From Amycolatopsis sp. NBC_00345 (lineage in GTDB: Bacteria; Actinomycetota; Actinomycetes; Mycobacteriales; Pseudonocardiaceae), in the NCBI RefSeq assembly GCF_036116635.1, contig NZ_CP107995.1:868001-932000 (forward strand): 64,000 nucleotides of DNA, in the 5' to 3' direction. Under the pieces are notes generated by a model. That model worked only from the letters and a program-made list of their open reading frames with translations, made no database searches and was not told the origin of the DNA. Position numbers and translations under genes: made by a program. How positions within the stretch are numbered: the first letter of the stretch is position 1; each line of letters opens with the position of its first letter. Positions 32,690 to 41,016 of the stretch are shown here, piece after piece.

Positions 32690-35503
32690 TCAAGCCGACG
32701 TAGCCATGGCCACAACTTGATCCCACGTCATTCGTCGCCCTTCTTCGAAAAGCGCGTCGAACTTGTCCTGACCGGTCTCGGCCATCGCGGTCGCCTTGGT
32801 CCGCCGGTGCTGCTGCTGGAACTGGACGATCATCGACGGCCCGAACCGGTCGATGAGCACCGAGGCCGCGCCGGCCAGGCGAGCCGACCGCTCCGGTCGC
32901 CCGCCGAGCGCGGCGGTGGCTGCCAGGAAATCCAGCGCATACATCATTGTGAGGCTGGCTCCGAGCCGGTCACAGATCGCGACGGCCTCCCGCAAAACCC
33001 GCTCGGCGCCCTCCGCCTCGCCGAGTTGGAGCAGGACGAGACCTCGGTAGTTGAGTGCCGAAGCCAGTTCGTATGGACCGCCCTGGCATCGAAGCTGGGT
33101 CTCGATCTCGACCAGCAGACGGTGGGCTTCCTCATGCCGCCCCAGCATCGTGATGGCGTGTGCCCTCGCCACGCGGGCCGTGGCCAGCGAGCTCGTCCAG
33201 CCCAGCCTGCCCATCGCGTTCGCCGCCTCGCCGAACACCAGCTCGGCGGTCTCGTGGTCCTCCGCCCACGCGGCGACATAGCCGCGATGCAGCAGCGCCA
33301 TCGCCTGGGTGGCGAGATCGCCGGTCTGCTTGGCCACGCGAACACTTTCTCCGACCGCCTGAACGGCTTCACCCGGGCTGCTTCCGTACAGCGCCACGCC
33401 GAACATGGCGAGCACACCGGCCCGGGGGCTCGCGCCGAGTGATCCGTCGGCAGCGGTCAGCGCTTCACCGGCCCAACGCCGGCATTCGGAGAAGCGGCCC
33501 TTGATCACCCACAACTGCCAGAACACGAAGATTCCAGCGAACCGGTCGAGCCGGCCGTGGTCGAGCAGCCACCGCATCGCCGCCCGCAGATTGTCGTGCT
33601 CGGACAGCAACCGGTCCAGCCAGACCCGCTGCCCGGGCCCCTCGACGCCGGCTCGCGCGGTCTTGGCGAAGTCTTCGAAGTAGGCGGCGTGCCGCGCCCG
33701 GCCCGCATCCTCCTCCGACCGCGCCAACGCGAAGGTGCGAATGGTCTCCAGCATGGTGAAGCGGGCTTCGTCGGTGCCTCGGACTTGCTGACGGGTGATG
33801 AGGCTGGAATCCAGCAACCGGCTGAGGAGTTCAAGCGTGCCCGCTTGGTCGACATCGGCGATCGCCGCCGCGGCCTCCACTGTCCAGCCACCGGCGAAAA
33901 TCGCCACCGAACCGAGCATCGCCTGCTCATCGGCGTCCAGCAGGTCATAGCTCCACGCGATCGTGGAGCGCAGCGTTCGCTGCCGGTGTGGCCGATCGCG
34001 GGCACCGCCGGCCAGAAGGTCGTGCGACTGGCCGAGCTGGCCGAGAAGCGCCGCCAGCGGCAGCAGCCGCGTTCGGGCCGCGGCAAGTTCGATCACCAGG
34101 GGAAGCCGGTCGAGGCGATGGCAGATCGCGTCGACGACCAGGGGATCGAAGTCTTCGGTCACCGGACTCGCCTGGTTTGCCCGCTCGGTGAACAGATCGA
34201 TGGCGGCCGGTGCTGCCAACGGCTCCACCGGCCGGACGTGCTCTCCGTGGAGCCCCAGCGGTGCGCGGCTGGTGGCCAGGATCGTGAGCCGCGGTGCGGC
34301 ATCCAGCAGCGAGCCGATCTCGGGTGCGGCGTCCAGCACGTGTTCCATGTTGTCCAGCAGGATCAGGGTGTGCCGGGTGCGGAGGCAGACCTGAAGAGTT
34401 TCCCGGAGGGGCCGGCCGCCCATGTCCTGGATGCCCAGGCTGCTGGCGATGGTGGACAGGACCAGGTCCGGGTCGGACAGCGGCGCCAGCAGAACCAGCA
34501 CGACACCGTTGGTGAAGCAGGATGCCAGCCGCGCCGAGATCTCCAGAGCCAGCCGGGTCTTGCCGACTCCGCCCGGGCCGGTCAGCGTGAGCAACCTCGC
34601 CCCGCCCGTGGTCAACCGCTCGACGGACTCGGTCACCTCGCGGTCACGGCCGATCAACCGGGTACGCGGGGCCGGCAGTCCCCGGAGGGAGTCGCAGGGC
34701 AGCGACGGCGCCGGCGTGGCCTCCCCGGTACTGGACACCGGGTCTTGCCGCGGTGGCGGGTCGAGCGCGGGATCGTTGCGCAGGATGGCGAGTTCGAGCT
34801 GTCGCAGCTCTCGGCCGGGGTCGATACCCAGCTCCTCGGCCAGGTGCGCCCGGGTCTGCCGGCCCATATCCAGCGCGTGGCCGGCCTGCCCGCCGCGGTA
34901 CCGCGCGAGCATCAGCTGGCAGACCAGCCGCTCCCGGGTCGGGTGGGTCTCGACCAGCGTCGTGAGCTCACCGAGAACGTTGTGGTGGTGACCCAGCCGC
35001 AGCAGGCTGTCGAACCGGTCTTCCTGCGCGACCAGACGAGTTTCCGCCAGCCCTCCACACAACCGTTCCCGAACCTCGGGGGTGGCGGTGTCGGCCAGCG
35101 CCGGGCCGGTCCACAGGCTCAGCGCCTGCTCCAGCAACGTCACCTTGCGCCGGTCGTCGCGGGTGCCGCGGGCCTGCTCGATCCACCGCTGGAACCGGTG
35201 GACGTCGATCCGCATCGGATCCGCGTGCAGCCGGTATCCGGGTCCCTGGGTGGATATCGCCACCTCGGCGGCACCGGCCTTGGCCAGTAGCGACCGGAGA
35301 TTGGACACCTGCACCTGGATCGCGTGGGTGGCGCTGCGTGGCGGCTCACCGGGCCACAGCCACTCCACCAGCCGCTCGATCGGCACCACCCGGTCGACAT
35401 CCCAGGCCAGCACGGCCAGCACGAGTCTCTGCTGCCGTGGGCCAAGGTCCACCGCCGTGTCGCCGACTCGAACCTGCACCGGCCCCAGCAACCGCAGCTC
35501 CAC
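32690..35503 (-). CDS. AfsR/SARP-like regulator (BTAD + NB-ARC-type ATPase + TPR)
   Basis: A 937-residue multidomain activator. An OmpR-like DNA-binding domain starts MELRLLGPVQVRVGD with RQQRLVLAVLAWDVDRVVPI. The bacterial transcriptional activation domain follows (residues ~95-245, ending ELGIDPGRELRQLELAIL). A STAND-type ATPase has Walker A LTLTGPGGVGKTRLALEI at ~300 and LVLLAPLSDPDLVL. The C-terminal half is TPR-like alpha-helical repeats (GEALTAADGSLGASPRAGV, EGAERVLREAVAICDRLG). Such proteins control secondary metabolism or development. The GTG at 35503 is chosen because GGGAGG overlaps the other upstream GTG. It is divergent from two LGFP secreted-protein genes, likely targets. Confidence 0.92.
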   Translation of the reverse strand: MELRLLGPVQVRVGDTAVDLGPRQQRLVLAVLAWDVDRVVPIERLVEWLWPGEPPRSATHAIQVQVSNLRSLLAKAGAAEVAISTQGPGYRLHADPMRIDVHRFQRWIEQARGTRDDRRKVTLLEQALSLWTGPALADTATPEVRERLCGGLAETRLVAQEDRFDSLLRLGHHHNVLGELTTLVETHPTRERLVCQLMLARYRGGQAGHALDMGRQTRAHLAEELGIDPGRELRQLELAILRNDPALDPPPRQDPVSSTGEATPAPSLPCDSLRGLPAPRTRLIGRDREVTESVERLTTGGARLLTLTGPGGVGKTRLALEISARLASCFTNGVVLVLLAPLSDPDLVLSTIASSLGIQDMGGRPLRETLQVCLRTRHTLILLDNMEHVLDAAPEIGSLLDAAPRLTILATSRAPLGLHGEHVRPVEPLAAPAAIDLFTERANQASPVTEDFDPLVVDAICHRLDRLPLVIELAAARTRLLPLAALLGQLGQSHDLLAGGARDRPHRQRTLRSTIAWSYDLLDADEQAMLGSVAIFAGGWTVEAAAAIADVDQAGTLELLSRLLDSSLITRQQVRGTDEARFTMLETIRTFALARSEEDAGRARHAAYFEDFAKTARAGVEGPGQRVWLDRLLSEHDNLRAAMRWLLDHGRLDRFAGIFVFWQLWVIKGRFSECRRWAGEALTAADGSLGASPRAGVLAMFGVALYGSSPGEAVQAVGESVRVAKQTGDLATQAMALLHRGYVAAWAEDHETAELVFGEAANAMGRLGWTSSLATARVARAHAITMLGRHEEAHRLLVEIETQLRCQGGPYELASALNYRGLVLLQLGEAEGAERVLREAVAICDRLGASLTMMYALDFLAATAALGGRPERSARLAGAASVLIDRFGPSMIVQFQQQHRRTKATAMAETGQDKFDALFEEGRRMTWDQVVAMATSA

Positions 35504-35739
35504 ACACACCTCCCAGGTGAGTTCGTGCTGCTGACAAGAGGATGTCCGCTTCGGTCAGATACCTCAAACGATTACTCCGACCGGGCTATGACCCGGCTCT
35601 GAGCCGCCTTCGCCACGGTGATGAGCACCAGCACGACAACCACCTGAGGAGATGGCGTGAACGTCAGATCGATGAGTTCCCGGACGAGCCGCGCGCCTCC
35701 ACTCTGTCGCCGGTGCCACGCTCACCGAGCTTCTCCTGA

Positions 35740-35761
35740 GTGACTGTGTCGACAGTGTCAC
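35740..35761. promoter_or_regulatory. 22-bp dyad upstream of LGFP genes
   Basis: The dyad has outer arms GTGAC/GTCAC and inner palindrome TGTCGACA, centred 26-48 bases before the first LGFP gene start. It lies in the promoter region shared with the AfsR-like regulator. It may be an operator or bound by another factor. Confidence 0.45.
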
Positions 35762-35787
35762 TATCGTTTTCAGAGAAGGGAAATGTC

Positions 35788-36345
35788 ATGAAAACTGCTC
35801 TTCGTATTATTCTGACAGCAGCGGCCCTGGCGTCCGGAATGTTTTCCGCGACCAGCACCGCGACCGCGGCCCCTGCTGCATGCACTTTTCACAGCTGGTC
35901 CGGTTTGATCGGCGATAGGTATAATACTTTTGGCGGTTTGACCGGCGTGCTGGGGTGTCCGACTACCGATGAACGCGATGTGAGCGAAGGGCATGGGCGG
36001 ATTCAGTATTTCCAGAACGGCGTCATCACGTCGTCGCCGACAACCGGCCCGAGCTCGGTGGAGACACTCTGGAACTCCGGCGCGCAGCTGTCCTTCGACT
36101 GGTACACCACCGCCCCGCTGAATTACGACGTCTGGCTGCTCAACGTCCGCTTCAACGGCACGGATCGTGGACTCGATCGCGAGCTGCCGGCCATCTCGGG
36201 CACTGCGGTAGGGCGGAGCAGTGGCCGGACCACTATAGGCTTTGCCGGTTCGGGAAACTACCGTGTCGCGATCGAGGGTTGCGATCTCGGCGGCGGCCAC
36301 ACCTGTCGGCAGGGCTGGACGAACCCGCTCTATCTGAGCCTTTAA
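35788..36345 (+). CDS. Small secreted LGFP-repeat protein, copy 1
   Basis: A 185-residue protein with a signal peptide (MKTALRIILTAAALASGMFS, cleavage after ATAAP). An LGFP-type repeat follows: IGDRYNTFGGLTGVLGCPTT and GRIQYFQNGVITSSPTTG, the wall-association module of actinobacterial surface proteins. The C-terminal domain (FDWYTTAPLNYDVWLLNVRF, GSGNYRVAIEGCDLGGGHTC) looks like a beta-sandwich with conserved Cys residues. Start ATG 35788 with GAAGGG upstream. The gene is less GC-rich than its neighbours, with many A/T-ending codons. A tandem paralogue follows 13 bases later; function unknown. Confidence 0.85.
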   Translation: MKTALRIILTAAALASGMFSATSTATAAPAACTFHSWSGLIGDRYNTFGGLTGVLGCPTTDERDVSEGHGRIQYFQNGVITSSPTTGPSSVETLWNSGAQLSFDWYTTAPLNYDVWLLNVRFNGTDRGLDRELPAISGTAVGRSSGRTTIGFAGSGNYRVAIEGCDLGGGHTCRQGWTNPLYLSL

Positions 36346-36358
36346 GGGAGGGGCAGGC

Positions 36359-36925
36359 ATGAAATTCGCTCTTCGGATTGTTCTGGCAGCGGTAACTCTG
36401 GTGTCCGGGGTGTCTTTCGCGACCAGTCCCGCGATCGCGGCTCCTGCGGAATGTACTTCTCACAACTGGTACGGTTTGATCGGCGCCAGGTATGAATACT
36501 TTGGCGGATCGGCCGGGGTGCTGGGGTGTCCGACTACCGAGGAACTCGAGGTGAGCGAAGGGCGTGGACGGATTCAGTATTTCGATCGCGGGGTCATCAC
36601 GTGGTCTCCGGCCACTGGCCCGAACTCGGTGCAAACACTCTGGAAGGCCGGCAACGGACAGTTGCTCTTCGACTGGTACACCACCGACCCGCTGAATTAC
36701 AACGACTGGCTGCTCAACGTCCGCTTCAACGGCACGGATCGTGGACTCGATCGCGAGATGCCGGTTGGTCAGAACTTCGATGTCTTCCGTACCGCCGGCC
36801 GCACTGCCATCGGCACTGTGGGTTCGGGAAGCTACCGTGTCGCTGTCGAGGGTTGTGATCGCTCCGGCGGAGGCACTCATACCTGTCGGCAAGGCTGGAC
36901 GAATCCGCTCTATCTCATGTACTGA
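36359..36925 (+). CDS. Small secreted LGFP-repeat protein, copy 2
   Basis: A 188-residue paralogue of the preceding protein, sharing most of its length (IGARYEYFGGSAGVLGCPTT, GRIQYFDRGVITWSPATG, RFNGTDRGLDREMP). It has its own signal peptide (MKFALRIVLAAVTLVSGVSF) and ribosome-binding site GGGAGGGGC. The C-terminal domain again has paired Cys (EGCDRSGGGTHTCRQGW). The tandem pair is co-transcribed by spacing. A tandem duplication with substantial divergence suggests different ligands or doses; function unknown. Codon usage is atypical for the window. Confidence 0.85.
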   Translation: MKFALRIVLAAVTLVSGVSFATSPAIAAPAECTSHNWYGLIGARYEYFGGSAGVLGCPTTEELEVSEGRGRIQYFDRGVITWSPATGPNSVQTLWKAGNGQLLFDWYTTDPLNYNDWLLNVRFNGTDRGLDREMPVGQNFDVFRTAGRTAIGTVGSGSYRVAVEGCDRSGGGTHTCRQGWTNPLYLMY

Positions 36926-36932
36926 CCGGAGC

Positions 36933-36971
36933 AGGTCGCCTTGGGTGGATCCAACGCACTCAAGGCGACCT
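36933..36971. terminator. Inverted repeat after LGFP genes
   Basis: AGGTCGCCTTGGGTG (36933-36947) pairs with CACTCAAGGCGACCT (36957-36971) with one mismatch around a 9-base loop. It lies 8 bases after the second LGFP gene stop. It resembles the GAAGGCCACC palindrome family but is a distinct sequence. Confidence 0.65.
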
Positions 36972-37072
36972 TCAGTCGTTGGCCCGGCGGATTCGTTGGC
37001 CCAGTGGATTCGATGGCAGAGTGGACTCGTGCTCGCTGGCCCACCGCCCCGCCGGAGGAAGGCGATGTCCTC

Positions 37073-38113
37073 ATGAAAGCAGTTCAGTACCGGAGTGTCG
37101 GCGCGGCGCCTGAGGTCGTCGAGGTCCCCGATCCCGAGCCGGGTCCGGGTCAGGTGCTGGTGAAGGTCACCGCGGCCGGCTTGTGTCACTCCGACCTCGC
37201 CCTGATGCACATGACGGCGGAGCGGTTGCCGTTCCCGCTGCCGTTGTCCCTCGGCCACGAGGGTGTGGGGACGGTGGCGGCGCTCGGGGAGGGTGCGGCG
37301 GGGGTGGTGGTCGGCGACAGTGTCGCCGTTTATGGCGCGTGGGGTTGTGGTGTCTGCGCTGCGTGCGCGGCGGGCCGGGAGAACTATTGCCCGCATGCCC
37401 GTGGGCTGGGTATCCGTTCTCCAGGGCTGGGTGCTCCGGGTGCTCTCGCGCAGTACCTGCTCGTCGATGACGTGCGTCATCTGGTTCCTTTCGTGGGGCT
37501 TGACCCGGTGGCTGCCGTGTCGCTGACCGATGCCGGTCTGACCCCGTACCACGCCGTCAGGTGGGCGTTGCCTGCGTTGGTGCCGGGTTCGACCGCGGTG
37601 GTGATCGGTGTCGGCGGCCTGGGTCATGTGGCGATTCAGTTGCTGCGTGCGCTCACTCCGGCGCGGGTTGTCGCGCTTGACGTGGGTGAGGACAAGCTGG
37701 CTCTCGCTCGGGAGGTCGGTGCGCACGAGGCGCTGGTGTCGGACGCGTCCGTGCCTGAGGCGATCCGTACGCTCACCGGTGGCTTCGGCGCCGAGGCGGT
37801 GTTCGACTTCGTCGGGGTGGAGGCGACTGGTCGCATCGCTGTCGCGTCCGCTGCCGCGGAGGCACGGGTGCTGAACGTCGGTTTGGGTGGCGGCGCGATG
37901 CAGATGGGCTTCATGCTGGTGCCGCCCGGTATGAGCGCGTACGCCCCGTACTGGGGGACTCGCGGTGATCTCGTCGAGGTGATCGCTCTCGCCCAGGCGG
38001 GCGCGTTGTCTGTCCGGACCGAGATCTACACCCTTGACGAGGCCCCGCTCGCGTACGAGCGGCTGGCCGCCGGAAAGGTCACCGGCCGCGCGGTCGTCCT
38101 GCCCCACGGCTGA
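37073..38113 (+). CDS. Zinc-dependent alcohol dehydrogenase (MDR family)
   Basis: A 346-residue medium-chain dehydrogenase. Catalytic-zinc ligands are in AAGLCHSDLALM and LGHEGVGTVAALG; the structural zinc tetrad is CGVCAACAAGRENYC; the NAD(P)-binding Rossmann motif is VIGVGGLGHVAIQLLRAL, and the adjacent ALDVGEDKLALA has an Asp expected for NAD preference. Typical substrates are primary or aromatic alcohols/aldehydes. The ATG at 37073 has GGAGGAAGG 11 bases upstream. Codon use includes more T-ending codons than nearby genes. It is convergent with the ArsR-like regulator, with only 16 bases between them. Confidence 0.92.
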   Translation: MKAVQYRSVGAAPEVVEVPDPEPGPGQVLVKVTAAGLCHSDLALMHMTAERLPFPLPLSLGHEGVGTVAALGEGAAGVVVGDSVAVYGAWGCGVCAACAAGRENYCPHARGLGIRSPGLGAPGALAQYLLVDDVRHLVPFVGLDPVAAVSLTDAGLTPYHAVRWALPALVPGSTAVVIGVGGLGHVAIQLLRALTPARVVALDVGEDKLALAREVGAHEALVSDASVPEAIRTLTGGFGAEAVFDFVGVEATGRIAVASAAAEARVLNVGLGGGAMQMGFMLVPPGMSAYAPYWGTRGDLVEVIALAQAGALSVRTEIYTLDEAPLAYERLAAGKVTGRAVVLPHG

Positions 38114-38129
38114 CCGGTCGCGCAGGTGG

Positions 38130-38726
38130 TCATCCGGCCGTAGGCGGTTCCTCGGCCGGTTTCGGGTGCGCGGTCACCACCAGCCGATGCGTGCGCGCGC
38201 CCGGAGCCGCCTCGTCGTGGTAGCGCGAGACGAGGCCGGCGACGAGCGCGGTCAGCTCGTCCGTGAACGCCGCGCGGTCGCGGGCCGAGCCGAACGCGAT
38301 CTCGGTGTCGAGGGTCAGGGTCGCCAGGGGCTGTTCGGCGCGGGCGGCGCGGCGGGCGAGCCCGGCGACCTCCCGCACCGTCCGGCCGGCGACGGCGAGC
38401 TGGTAGGCCGACGACAGCTGGTCCGGCTTGATCGCGCGCCGCCCGGCCTCGCCGAGGGCGGCGGGGGAGACCAGGTACGACGCGGCGGTGGCGGTGAAGA
38501 GCCGTTCCGTCAGCCCGCCCCACTGGCGCGTGCCCGCGGGCACGACGAGGCCGTGCGCCTCCAGCGCGCGCAGGTGGTAGTGCACTTTCTGCCGCGAGAG
38601 CCCGAGGCGCGCGGCGAGCGCGGCGGCGGACGCCGGCTCGGTCAGCGCCGCCAGCAGCCGCGCGCGGACCGGGTCCAGCGCGGTGGCCGCCGCGGCCGGG
38701 TCCTCGATCACCTCGACGTCACGCAT
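38130..38726 (-). CDS. ArsR-like winged-helix transcriptional regulator
   Basis: A 198-residue regulator with an N-terminal HTH (ALDPVRARLLAALTEPASAA, ALAARLGLSRQKVHYHLRAL, EAHGLVVPAGTRQWGGLTER) of the ArsR/HTH_20 type. The C-terminal half (residues ~110-198) has helices and a Glu/Pro tail, resembling actinobacterial regulators with a polyketide-cyclase or sensory-like tail; no metal-binding Cys motif is seen. Start ATG 38726 is preferred over a TTG 12 bases upstream. Target unknown; the divergent neighbour encodes the jelly-roll protein. Confidence 0.85.
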   Translation of the reverse strand: MRDVEVIEDPAAAATALDPVRARLLAALTEPASAAALAARLGLSRQKVHYHLRALEAHGLVVPAGTRQWGGLTERLFTATAASYLVSPAALGEAGRRAIKPDQLSSAYQLAVAGRTVREVAGLARRAARAEQPLATLTLDTEIAFGSARDRAAFTDELTALVAGLVSRYHDEAAPGARTHRLVVTAHPKPAEEPPTAG

Positions 38727-38880
38727 GCACTGAGCCAAGCATTGACAACCAAAGTCGGCAAGGGCCCCGGAACGGGTGCTTGTCTGTTTCCGCCCGTGCT
38801 CGTACAGTCAGCACCCAGGTCCGGCCAGTGGTCTGGACCTGCCCCACTACCGCCGCCCTGAGTTGCATGGAGGTTGGCTA

Positions 38881-39486
38881 GTGCGCGGAAGATTACGCCT
38901 TGGCGCGGTGCTCGCCGGGGCCCTGTTCGGCCTGGCTGTGGTGACCCCGGTCGCGAGTGCGCAGGTCGGCACGGGACCGTGGAACTCCTGGTCGCCGGGC
39001 TATGCGGAGCAGGAACGCGGGTGCGGCCAGATCAGCGGCCTCACCTTCAAGCTCACCTGCTCGACCGGCAGCGGCGACCAGCGCGCCGAGCGGCGGTACG
39101 ACACCTACACCGGCGGCACGCACCAGTTCGAGGGCTCGTTCAAGATCACCAGCATGAGTGGCACGCGCATCAGCGTGAAGCAGACCTTCCGCGACGGGTC
39201 GAACGCGGGCCCGTACTTCCTGCTGGCGGTCGAGAAGGGCGGCCGGATGTACGCGGTGGAAGGCGGGCAGACGCTCGCCAGCGGCGCCACCGTCGGGACT
39301 TCCGTGCGGGTCAACACGATCAACCAGGTCGGCAGCACGCACAAGGTCTACGTCAACGGCTCGCTCAAGCAGACCATCGACAGCCCGGGCGGCAGCTACT
39401 ACGACAAGTTCGGCTCGTACCGGACCTCCAGCGGGGCCGGCCCGATCACCGTGCAGTGGAGCGGCGTCAAGTTCTGGACGAAGTGA
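38881..39486 (+). CDS. Secreted jelly-roll protein, alginate-lyase-2/PL7-like fold
   Basis: A 201-residue secreted protein: signal peptide (RLGAVLAGALFGLAVVTPVA, cleavage at ASA-Q), then a beta-rich domain. The segments TCSTGSGDQRAERRYDTYTG, GTHQFEGSFKITSMSGTRIS, VKQTFRDGSNAGPYFLLAVE and GGSYYDKFGSYRTSSGAGPI resemble concanavalin-like jelly rolls, and YYDKFGSY recalls the YxKxGxY motif of PL7/PL20 lyases. Family assignment is tentative, and enzymatic activity is not established. The GTG 38881 has GGAGGTTGG upstream. Its end overlaps the convergent pseudouridine synthase by 20 bases. Confidence 0.65.
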   Translation: MRGRLRLGAVLAGALFGLAVVTPVASAQVGTGPWNSWSPGYAEQERGCGQISGLTFKLTCSTGSGDQRAERRYDTYTGGTHQFEGSFKITSMSGTRISVKQTFRDGSNAGPYFLLAVEKGGRMYAVEGGQTLASGATVGTSVRVNTINQVGSTHKVYVNGSLKQTIDSPGGSYYDKFGSYRTSSGAGPITVQWSGVKFWTK

Positions 39487-40447
39487 CCCCGCGGGCGGTG
39501 TCCCCGGTGTCCGCCGGGGGCGCCGCCCACTCGGCCGGGGAGTCCCATGAGGACAGTCGCAGCCCGCTGGTGAACCGCCGCGGCGCGCCGGTCAGCGGAT
39601 CGTCGAACTCGAGCGTCTTCGCCAGCAGCTGCAACGGTTTCGTGAAGTCGTCGAGCGGGGTTTCGGTGAGCACGGGGTAGAAGCCGTCGCCGAGGATGGG
39701 GATGCCGAGGCCGTTGAGGTGCACGCGCAGCTGGTGCGTGCGGCCGGTGGCGGGCACCAGCCGGTAGCGGCCCAGCCCGTCGCGGCGCTCCAGCAGCTCC
39801 ACGTACGTCTCGGCGTTCACCTCGCCCGGAACCTCTTGGGCGGCAAGCACTCCGCGCTCCTTGACGATCCGGCTCCGGACCGTGCACGGCAGCTCCAGTG
39901 CCGGGTCGTACGGCGCGATCGCCTCGTACTCCTTGTGCACCAGGCGGTCGCGGAACATCGTCTGGTACGCCCCGCGCGCGGACGGGGTGATCACGAACAT
40001 CACCAGCCCGGCCGTGACGCGGTCGAGGCGGTGAGCGGGGGACAGCGCCGGCAGGCCGAGGTCGCGGCGCAGCCGGACCAGCGCCGTCTCCAGGATGTGC
40101 TGCCCGCGCGGGATGGTCGCGAGGAAGTGCGGCTTGTCGACCACGAGCAGGTGCTCGTCGCGGTGCACGACGGTGATGCCGAACGGCACCGGCACCTCGT
40201 CGGGCAGGTCGCGGTGGAACCAGATGAACGTGCCGGGCGCGAACGCCGTCTCGACGCCGAGCGGGCCGTCCGGGCCGAAGATCCGCTCCTCGCGCAGCAT
40301 CTCTTCGATCCGCTCGGGCGCGACGCGCGGCAGCCGTTCGACGAGGTGCTCCAGCAGCGTGCCCCACGGGCCTTCGTCGGGCAGCCGCAGCCGGGCCGGG
40401 TCGAGCCCGTGGCGGGGCGGCAGCGGGGCCGGGAGCTTGCGTCTCAT
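39467..40447 (-). CDS. RluA-family pseudouridine synthase
   Basis: A 326-residue enzyme. The catalytic Asp lies in AHRLDRVTAGLVMFVI, after the N-terminal VHRDEHLLVVDKPHFLATIP; downstream PATGRTHQLRVHLNGLGIPI and GDGFYP complete the RluA/RsuA fold. It isomerises uridine in 23S rRNA or tRNA; target unassigned. The first ~80 residues (PLPPRHGLDPARLRLPDEGP) are an S4-free extension common in actinobacterial members. Monocistronic. Confidence 0.9.
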   Translation of the reverse strand: MRRKLPAPLPPRHGLDPARLRLPDEGPWGTLLEHLVERLPRVAPERIEEMLREERIFGPDGPLGVETAFAPGTFIWFHRDLPDEVPVPFGITVVHRDEHLLVVDKPHFLATIPRGQHILETALVRLRRDLGLPALSPAHRLDRVTAGLVMFVITPSARGAYQTMFRDRLVHKEYEAIAPYDPALELPCTVRSRIVKERGVLAAQEVPGEVNAETYVELLERRDGLGRYRLVPATGRTHQLRVHLNGLGIPILGDGFYPVLTETPLDDFTKPLQLLAKTLEFDDPLTGAPRRFTSGLRLSSWDSPAEWAAPPADTGDTARGVTSSRT

Positions 40448-40462
40448 CGGACGCCGACTCTA

Positions 40463-40508
40463 CTTGTGAGTGTTCATGACGGTTCTAACCGGCATGAACA
40501 CTCACGAG
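40463..40508. terminator. Inverted repeat (GTGAGTG family, second copy)
   Basis: Arms 40463-40484 and 40487-40508 pair with one G-U-type and one A/C mismatch. The core GTGAGTGTTCATGACGGTT matches the 16841 copy, where TTTATGAC occurs instead of TTCATGAC; the right arm changes correspondingly (CATAAAC versus CATGAAC), so pairing is kept. It sits between the RluA gene start and the DUF5313 stop. Confidence 0.75.
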
Positions 40509-40891
40509 CCGTTTTGCCGGTAGATCGCGATGTAGCGGGCCTTCGCCTCGGCGTCGGCGAGGTCGAACGCCTCCTTGCGGATGCGCTTGCCGGTGCCCGG
40601 CGGGAAGCCGTTGCGGGCCAGGCGGTGGTCGATGCTCTCCTCCATGTACGCGCAGGAGTAGAAGTACGCGACCAGCGCCGCCATCAGCACGATCGCCAGC
40701 CGGAGCGGGATCGGGCCGGGCAGCAGCAGCCAGACCAGGCAGAGCGGCGCGATGCCGACGGAGCTGCGCAGCACGTGCCGCGCCTTCCAGTGCTTCGACG
40801 TGGTGTCGTGCAGGATCCAGTCGTGGTACCGCTCCGGCAGCCGGCCGCCCACGGCGTACCAGAACCAGCGGAGCACTCCGGGACGGGTCAT
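40502..40891 (-). CDS. DUF5313-family membrane protein
   Basis: A 129-residue protein with two central hydrophobic segments (VGIAPLCLVWLLLPGPIPL and AIVLMAALVAYFYSCAYMEE) and the family pattern TRPGVLRWFWYAVGGRLPER, YHDWILHDTTSKHWKARHVL. Function unknown; found in mycolic-acid and related actinomycetes. The ATG at 40891 has AAGGAGG 6 bases upstream, better than the GTG 36 bases further up. It is divergent from the OhrR-like regulator with a pair of dyads between them, so it is a probable target. Confidence 0.88.
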   Translation of the reverse strand: MTRPGVLRWFWYAVGGRLPERYHDWILHDTTSKHWKARHVLRSSVGIAPLCLVWLLLPGPIPLRLAIVLMAALVAYFYSCAYMEESIDHRLARNGFPPGTGKRIRKEAFDLADAEAKARYIAIYRQNGS

Positions 40892-40939
40892 CTCGTCCTC
40901 CTTGTCGACCTGCTCGCTCTCGTTCACTCGTAGAGTACA

Positions 40940-40965
40940 CTAATGATTAGTGCGCTAACGATTAG
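40940..40965. promoter_or_regulatory. Two MarR-type operators
   Basis: CTAATGATTAG (40940-40950) and CTAACGATTAG (40955-40965) are near-palindromes spaced 15 bases apart in the promoter shared by the DUF5313 gene and the OhrR-like gene. MarR/OhrR proteins bind AT-rich dyads of this kind. Confidence 0.65.
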
Positions 40966-41016
40966 TGTAGTCGAGACCACTTCGGCTAGGGTGGCGCGAC
41001 GCGAGGAGGAGGAAGA

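Noticed and set aside
32690..35509. Plus-strand frames opposite the AfsR-like gene
   Set aside because: Shadows of a clear multidomain regulator.
35740..35761. SARP heptamer direct-repeat binding site
   Set aside because: The site is a dyad, not the spaced direct heptamers typical of SARP proteins.
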